A model generated the notes under the pieces. That model was given only the letters and a program-made list of their open reading frames with translations. It made no database searches and was not told the origin of the DNA. A program made the translations under genes and the position numbers. Of a stretch of 33,263 bases of DNA, positions 24,001-33,000 are shown piece by piece. Position 1 is the first letter of the stretch. Each line of letters opens with the position of its first letter. The DNA comes from Candidatus Omnitrophota bacterium (GTDB taxonomy: Bacteria > Omnitrophota > Gorgyraeia > Duberdicusellales > 4484-171): the NCBI GenBank assembly GCA_014729775.1, contig WJJJ01000021.1, positions 88,788 through 122,050 of the forward strand, read 5' to 3'.

Positions 24001-27000
24001 GCCCGTCGTAAACGCCGATCCTCCCGCCCCATCCGGGATGGTACCTTTGAATCAATGTATCCACCCCTTTTCCGCATAGCCCTGAGGCTTCATACCTGCG
24101 GAAATCCTCCGCCGTTTCGGCCACTCGCAATCCCCATATCCCTCCATTATATCCGTCATCGTTAAACCTGTTCCGGTATCTGGCTGCCCAATCAACTTCC
24201 AGGACGCTGTGCAAGTAATGAATACGCTCCAATACATCTGGGCTTACGTAATTATCAACCAGGGAATGATACGTGAGATAGGCAATATCTCCTCCTCCGT
24301 CTTCCACCCCCCACCGGCAACTATGAATATCAGCCAGGGAGCGATATCCGTTGCGGTACATCTCAAGCATTATCCCTATCAACATATACGGCAGATCAAC
24401 CTTATCACTTCGCTGCTCCCCGTAAAAACTCATCTGCTTACGGCTGACTGAAAATCCCGCGCCCGTCGAATCGTAACTGTCGTTGTACACATCCACTTCC
24501 CTGAGGCTGACCCCGCGTGTCCGGGACATCTCCACCTGAGCAAATTCGGGCTCGAAAAGATCGCGGGGCCTGAACGCCAGCGTGGAACCGTATTCAACGA
24601 GCGTCTCTACGTCTTCCGATCCGCCATCCTGAATGAGCTCAATAATATCATGCGGTTGTATTGACGGATACACGAATATCCCTTTTAATTTTTGCGGAGG
24701 AATTTGTCTTTCCAGAAATTCGGAAAACGCACTGCCCGTGTACGCACGCACCTGCTCTATGGTCTTTTCTGTATGAGGAACCGTGTGATACTTCCAGAAC
24801 TCGTAATCGTAATAGGCAACCCCGCTTACCGGACTGGAAACGCCCTCCTGCTCCCGAACCCAGATCAGCTCCTCTCGATGCAATCTGTCAGAAGATTCAT
24901 CCGGACGGCCGTCCTTGAGGATGTCAAATACCTCCCCGTCTTCTCCTGCCAGCAGTTCGAGCATCACCTGACGCGGAGTATCGCTGATAGGGGCGGGGTG
25001 ATTTTCGAGTATCGTAAACGTGGTCTCCAGCGGCTGGTATTCGATGTCCCTCAAGTACCGCAACCGCTGTGCGTTATTGCCGTTTTCGAAAATATCGCTG
25101 AATATTAATACGTCCAGCAGCAGCTTCAACCCGCCCGCGGAAAGCCCGGAAACCGCGGCAATCTCGTCCAATCCTTCAAACCCCTCGGGATAAAAGAAAT
25201 GATGCGCGATAAGGAATTCCTGCGCCGCGCTTAAGTTCAGGCCCAGCTCACGACTGCGGTAGACACCGTTGACTTCATGGCTTGTTTCGGAATAAAGTTG
25301 CCGCGCGAATTCTGCCCGGCTGACATCCTCGGGCAGCCGCTGCCGCAGAGGCAGATGCGCGCCGTTGTCAAACACCTCTCTTGCGACCTTCTGCGCGACG
25401 TGCCGATAATACGTGCCGTCTTCGGGAAACCGCCGTGCCGATTCTTCCCTTATCACCCCTATCTTTGTGCCGGTTACTTCCTCTACAATGGCGATATTCC
25501 GCTTTACCGTGGCCGATACGTTTTGAAAGGCAACATCCTGAAGACCGCCGAAATCATGAAGGTATGCCGCGGGGAGAAACGTATCGATAAGCTGCTGCGG
25601 GACATCCAGCGCGTACAGAAGCGCGGCGCCGTAGCGGGCAACGCGTTCCACATGGGCCTTGTTGATATTGCCCCCCTCCGGCTCAGGGTAAAGATCAAGC
25701 AATTCAGCGGCGACAGGGACAGGAAAACCGCCGCGCGGCAAGGCAGGTCTCCTTTCCGCAGGGCTGGAAGCTTCCGGCGGCCTCAAATCGCTGATTGCTC
25801 CTAATGTGAGATCCATGAGACCAAAGAGGTGCGGGAGGTGAGCAGAAAAGATCCCGATCAACCGGTCATGCTGATCGGCAATCCCTTCGGGAAGATACCG
25901 GTCCTCTAACAAAGAATAGCACATCCGGTTGAACTGGTGGTCCGGGAAAAATTCCCGCATTCTCCGAAGGATAGCATCGATATCAACTTTTGTAATTGCT
26001 TCTGCAAGCGCAGCATAGCCCCCCACCCGTTCCGCTGTCTGGAAAAATACAGGAAGGCTTGCCGGGCCCACGCTTACCGCAATATTCTGCGCTCCGCGAT
26101 ACCCCTCGCCGGGGACAAAAACATAATGAGCGATATCAAGCGTAAACGGCCACATCCCGATATCGGCAACGAGCAGGCTGCGCTCATCAACGATATGCGC
26201 ACTCAACGGCACCATCCTTGTATTTCCGTGCTGGCTGGTGAGAGGAAAATCGACCGCAATGTCTTCACCGTTAAATTCCCCCAGAATACTTGTATCCTCT
26301 ACCCACTGGTCTAACGGATACTGTTCACGCACAATAGACGGAAGATCATCTAAAGAACCGGGAGCAAATACGTGGCGGAACGGCGTTACGTCCAGGACAT
26401 AATCATCAAGAACCACCACGTTATGGGTATATGAAGTTTGCCTGGGTATATATTCATTCCCGGACACGGGAAGATAATACGTATAAGGGATTTGAAGTGT
26501 TGCCATAGCAGCTCTCTGTGTGGAATTGCGCGAAACCACGTCCCCGATAAGAGCGCAGCTCATCAGACATTCTGACCACTGTATGCCTATGCCTTCCGCA
26601 GACAGATCGTATCCCGGCCGGACGGTATTTACCCTCATCTTCCCCTGCTCGATCAGGCCTGCCACGCCGAACACCCTGACCGCGTCTCGTATTTTTTGCG
26701 CAAAAGGATCAAAGGGCGCGGGAGAAGAGACAGGATCACTGATACTCCCTCCGGGGAGAGAAGACACACGTTGCCCGTTCTCCACCGCACTTGAAGCTCC
26801 GTTCTCCTGTGCATAGAACATTCTCTCCAACGGATCGGGCCGGTCCCAATTCCTTCCGACAAACCCGCGGGAAACGACCTTGCGGCCGCCGGGACAGTCA
26901 TGGAATTCGATAAAGTATTCGGTGATACGCGGATTATCGATGTAATCCGGAGAAAGAATCCCGCGCTTGAGCGCAGAATCAATAGCAACGATGCGACTGT

Positions 27001-30000
27001 GTTCGTAGCGATCGATGACCCGCCCGAGATACAGATTTGATGCTTCAAAGAAGACCGGATCACCGGTAGACTGCCAGGTAATCCCTTCCACGAGAGAAAA
27101 ATAGTTATCGAACACCTGCACCTGGGTGATCCGCTCTGCCCGTTCAATCGGCCGGTACAAAGAATACGTGACGCCTTCGTCCTCTTTTTCCCCGGCGCGG
27201 ATATGATACACATGCCGCCGGCCGTTCCAGAAACTTAAAAATTCGGGCGCACTCCCTGCAAAGACTGTGTCGGACACCGCGTGAGGAGCTCCCTCCGCGT
27301 TGCCCCGCAAAATATTCTCCAGTACCGCCGGATCGCACACGCACAGCGGATAGGCATATCCGTGCCGGGTCGCTTTCGTATCGCTGTGGCGCCGGATCAC
27401 CAGATGCCGGCTGGCCACGTTGAAATTGACGCGTACCCCGCTGTAACTGACAAACCGCAGGTTCGGCGCATCAGGCCATTCCGCGCCACCGATGGCGACG
27501 GGAAACAACTGTTTGGTAAGACGAAGCTCGAACCCATGATATGCTTGGTACTCGCGCAAATTAAGCGCCATCAGACCGGTTCTTTTCTCCGGTTCTCGTG
27601 AGGAGATCAATTCATCCCCGGTCCGTAAAAACACGTTTCGGCCGCTATGATGATCACGCGCGATCACAAGAAACACCTCGGGGTTGGCTTCATCCTGCAG
27701 CACCACGTACCGCGGCTTCTTAGACCGGTCAAGATAGGCGGACAAGAATGTATCGGCCGTGACCCGGCCGCTGCCCAGCGCCTCGATCTTGAGCCGGTGC
27801 TGGTGGAAACGAATGACATTGCTCCGGCTGACGCAAGGATTACGGTGGGCCCGTATCCATTCCGCGACCCGGCGTTCTTTTTCCGCACCGGTCATGCCCG
27901 GCTCAATCCCCATCACCATATCTTCAAAGGGGTAAAATAACGGTTCGTTCATCAACGAAACATTTTTGGATACCGGCTTGCCCACCGTATGCGCTGCCCG
28001 CTGATCATGCGGCAGATACGTCGGTATTAACCGGAATTCATCATCCCTTGTTTCAATCGTGAATGTTTGAGAGGGATTCTTCCGGTTCACAAACACAATT
28101 TTATTCTTTTCCCGCGTGACTCTGATGCCCGTTTTGATATATCTCGGATAGGTGCAGTCACGGCGGGATGACGCCAATTTTGTTTCCGACCATCCGGCTT
28201 CTCCCGCGGGTGAAGATGTCCGGCCCGCAGTTCCGCCGGCACGGTCCGCTTCCGCGGAATGATTCTGCTGAATGAATCCCGCTTTATCTTGCGAAATACG
28301 AACCAGGGTTCCGGCGACGCGATTGAACAATTCCGTCTGCCCTTCATAGGAACCGATCGCCCCGCGAGTGAACTCTTCCTGGGGCAGGTAAATCTTGCCG
28401 GCGCTTGAATCGTACCCCTGCCGGTACGCCTGCGGGTCACTGGTCACGCGCCAGCCCAGCCCTTCACGGCTCACCAGGTAAATATTGGAAAGGTTCAGCG
28501 CGGTTTCCAGCGCTCCGGCAGAATCAAACCCTAACTCTCTAAAACGTTCCCGGAAATAATGTCTCATTTGAGAAAACACTTCCGGGAACCGCACCGCGTT
28601 GCCCCGTTCAAATACCACCGTGCGCAGCGGCTCCTGCTTAGTCCGTGCCAGCACCTCCGCGGTAAACTGACCGGCGGTACCCGTGCCCACCGGAGCCAGA
28701 GAAGCCTCGTCAGCAACCGCCAGCGCCAGCCTGTGCACCACCAGACTGGGAAGCAGAAACCGTTCCTGGGTCAAGATCCGCTCCCGGTTACGCAGCCCCC
28801 GCAGTTCATCTTCATTGCTTTCCAGGATTCGCTGCATGGACTCGGCGATCTGCGTTACATCCAGCGGATTCACCACAAACCCGTTAAAGCCATCGATGAT
28901 CTGCTCCTGCAGACCGCCCACTCCCGAGGCCAGTACCGGTGTCCCCTTGATAAGCGCCTCGGTCATCGTCAGCCCGAAACCTTCCCGCAGAGAAATCTGC
29001 GCCGCGAACCGGGAATACCGCTGCAGCAGGTTTACCACCAGATTATTGGTTTTGTTATAAATATGGATGTTCCTGTGAGATTCGACACGCGATCTGATCT
29101 TTTCAAAATACTCAAAGCCTTCCGGGTCATCCGCGGCGAAATTCCCTACCAGCCAGAGATCAAAATCATCCCGGGCCAGTTCATCATAGGCGTCCACCAG
29201 GGTCTGCTGTCCCTTCCACGGGTCGAACCGTGACACGCACAGCCCGAACGGCCGTGCCGGATCAAACCGGTCACCACGAATATCGGCAATCTCCGCGGCG
29301 ATCTGCTGTTGCTCCCCGGCAGACAGAAGCCGGTTCTTGTCGCTGAAGAAATCGGTAGCCGGTGGCATGGTAAAATGCCGCCCGCCCAGATAGCGCGGCG
29401 AGAAATCACCGATATGACTGATAATCCCGTCCGCCTGCGGCCAGTATCGCGTAATGAACGAAAGCTCCTCCTGTGTCTGCCGCGAATGCGTTAAGCCGTG
29501 TGTGTCCACGTGCACCCTCAAATAAATACGCGCGTGCCTGTTCTGCCGGCGAATATGGTGGATCAGCCCCGGCTGGGGATCTTCCACGAAAAAGATATTC
29601 CGCTCATCCCGGAATAATTCCTCCAGGTTCTTCGCGTTATATTCGTTGGTACGGAGATACACCTGCCGCTCCGCCCCGCTGAATCGAACCTGTTTACCCT
29701 GGATCCCGTTATGCACTTTTTTGGTCACATCATGGAATTTATTTTTCTTAATACCCTGGTTATCGGTGTAATCATAGGCGTCAAGCGTATCCAGCACGAT
29801 CCAGGTGACTTCAACTCCCAGTGCCAGAAAGAACGGGATCAACCGGTGCATGATCTCAGCTACCCCTCCCCCGGCGGAAGTGCTGTTGATAATCACCAGC
29901 CGTCTTCCCTGATCGCGCAGTTGACCGGCCAGCAAACGGATATCACCCATCACCTGCGGCTCGTAGGAGAACAGCTGAGCGTACCTTTCCACCATCTGAG

Positions 30001-33000
30001 GATCAGGCTCCAATCCCGGCACAGGGGAAGACCCGGGGCGGTCGGCACGGGTATCTCTGGCTTCATCCACGCTCTCCCGCCAAAACGAATAAATCTGCTC
30101 CATTCTCCGCCGGTTGGCGGTATACTCATCCTGCTTAATCCGCGCAAACACCAGATACTGCGCAAAGATATTTAACGCGGAGATCACGTGCCGCTCCCAG
30201 CTGAAATTCTTCTTTACGTTCTCTTTCGCCTTTCGTGAGATGCCCTCCCAGAGATCCTCCTGGATAAAAAGCGATCTCATTTTCGCCGCGATATCCTGCG
30301 TGCTTTGGGGATCAATAAGTAATCCGTTTTCGCCGTGATCAATAATAATCGAAGGTCCTCCCTCTTTCGTTGCCACGACCGGAATGCCGGTAGCAGAAGC
30401 TTCGATGACGGTAAGACCGAATCCTTCCCAAAAAGCGGCGTTGACGAATATCCCGCGGCGTAATTTCACTTCACGATACAGGGCGGCCGTCAATTCTCGG
30501 GAAGGAAGCGGAGGAACCCACGCGACTTTTCCTTCCAACCGGTGCTCGCGGATGATCCTGTTTATTTCATCCCAGTATATGCGTTCTTCATCCCGGGCTC
30601 TGCTCCGGTCGGGATGACCGGCCGCGAGTATCAAGTTCGCTTCTTCCTGTAATTTCGTATCCTCGGCATACGCGCGGAGCGCACCTACCACGTTCTTTTT
30701 CTCCTCCAGCCGGCTTAACAGCAGGATCGGCGGCCGGCCCGGTTTCACCAGCCGGCTGAACACATTCTCCTTTATCCATGGTCTAAAGTTTCCGTCTTCC
30801 GGATGGAAGCGGTCGTTAAAAAAGCGCAGATCCGTGCCCGGGTAATTTACGTTGAATGCCGCCGAACGCGGATCAATTCCCTGCTGTACCGCGTAGCTTC
30901 CCGGGCAAACGAACCGGGTATACACCGGGTATTCATCCTTAAGTTCGGACATGATATTGGCGAACACCACATGCGCCGAGCCGGTACTGATCACGTCGGC
31001 AAGCGCCATGATATCAAGCCATCGTTCCTGCTTTTGCTGCTCCCACTTTTCGTTCGTTTCCGGAAAGAATACGGAAAGCTCTAAGGCGTGTGCCATCGCG
31101 TGCTGGAGCGCCCCGGGAAAATGCCGGGCAGCCAGACGCGCGGCCACGAGATTCCCGTCGGAATAATTCCCCATCACCACGTCTGGATCCCGATCCTTGA
31201 GCTCCGCCTTTATTTCAGCCGCGGCGTCATCGATGAACGAATCAATATACGGCCAAAGCTGATAACGGCTTATCCACTCGTCTGTTCCCCGGAACGGCAC
31301 ACGTACGATCGCGGCGTACTCACTGACCTTCTCCCGCGGCTGATCGCAGGATGTCCCGTTCGCTTCGGGGATAAGCCGGGTAAGAATACGCACCTGCGGA
31401 TCTTCATCAATGCCGGCGTCATACAGTTTTTTCTTCAGGATCTCGCCCATATACTTTGCCTGATCGATCACATACACGATCTGCCCCCCTGAATCCGGTC
31501 TGCCCAGCACTCCGCTCTGCGCGAACCATCCGTGGGTACTCACGCTGACCACCGTGCGGACAAGGGGCAGTTCCTCCAGTATATCGAGGCGGCCGTCGTG
31601 AAGAAACATCACGAGCTGGCGCATCCTCGCTCTTACTTTTCGGGAGAACCGTCCCCAACCACGGTAAAAACCTTTCGCACGCAGATAGCTAAACAGATCC
31701 TCTTCATGAGTAAACACACGTGTTTTTAATTCATCGCGCACCGCGATCGCCGCTTCACTCAACCGGCGGCCGTCTTTCAGCCTTTCGTCAATGAGCCCTT
31801 TCTCCACCAAGAGCGAAAGCACCGCACTCACCGTTTCGGTTTTATGTTCCCGTAAATAGCCCGTGATACGGCCAATCCCCTCACCGAGGCTCTCCTGCGG
31901 CACCCGGCCGGCAACGGGATCCCCGATATCAATTACCGTTTCTTGCGTCGGCGAAGACGAATTCGATCCGCGCTTGGCGTAACGCTGTTGTTGCGCTGCG
32001 GTGAACCGGTGAATCGCCTCTTTGACCTTCACACTCCGGCTGATATCAAGCAGCTCGCCGCTCTCGGGTAAAAAGGCCTCATGGAGCGCGATGATCAACC
32101 CGTGATATTCGTCTCTTTCCCGGCGGAGTGCTTCGAGCAACACTTCGGGCTCAGGAGTTTCGGTCTGTTCCTCAAAAAACTGCGCTGCCCCGCTTTGCGC
32201 CTGCGAAACCCGCTGCTCCCGGACGAACGCGCTGTATCCCCGCGGAATCTGCCGCAGCAACCCTTCCGTACTCCAAGACATATTCGAAGAAATCCGCGTA
32301 TCCCGGTCTTTCCGCGCGTACAAATACGGATTGAGCCGTTCATATATCGTCGCGTCCATCGCGACGCTGTATCCGGTTTCGGTGACCGGCCACATATTGG
32401 TCACCGGGCTGATCACTTCGACTAACTGCCGTACGAACCGTTCGAATTCCGGGGAGAGTTTATCACGCTGATGCGTCGTGTATTTCGCGCCAAGCTCCTC
32501 GCCTTCCTTTTCCCGGTACACCAGCGCAGACAACGGTACCGTATCCGGGATAATCCAGTCTCCGCGGTCCCTTCCCGTAAAGCCCCGGGCGAACGCGCGC
32601 AGGAACCGCTTCCGGGTATCGGCCCCGGAAGGAATAATTTTTGCTGCCTGCATGTCCAGGATAAGCTGGCTGGCCAGCACGACCGCGATCGCGACCGATT
32701 CAGAGATGTCCTCATCATTTAAGCTTCCTTCAAAGGATATAAAATCACCTAAATCGGCCTGTCTTCCTTCCTGAATTTCAGTATTATTGAGGAAGAACCT
32801 GTATGTCGCATCCATGGTTTGCACCTTGCTGTGCGCAACGTTATGCAGCAGTTTCGCCCCCAGCCGGATCCACGTTTTACCGATCGCCATCAACGCGTAC
32901 TGGTTGTTGCCGATACCCTGCAGGAGCGCCTCAATTTTCCTCTCCGCCACACCCAGATACTGCCACCGGCCCAACAGTGACTGATCGGGGTCCATCGCGT

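Noticed and set aside
26653-27213. Minus-strand ORFs in the track (e.g. 26653..27213, 7327..7710, 27144..27344)
   Set aside because: All start coordinates are 0 or 1 mod 3, i.e. out of frame with the giant ORF; low-complexity Arg/Ser-rich products.
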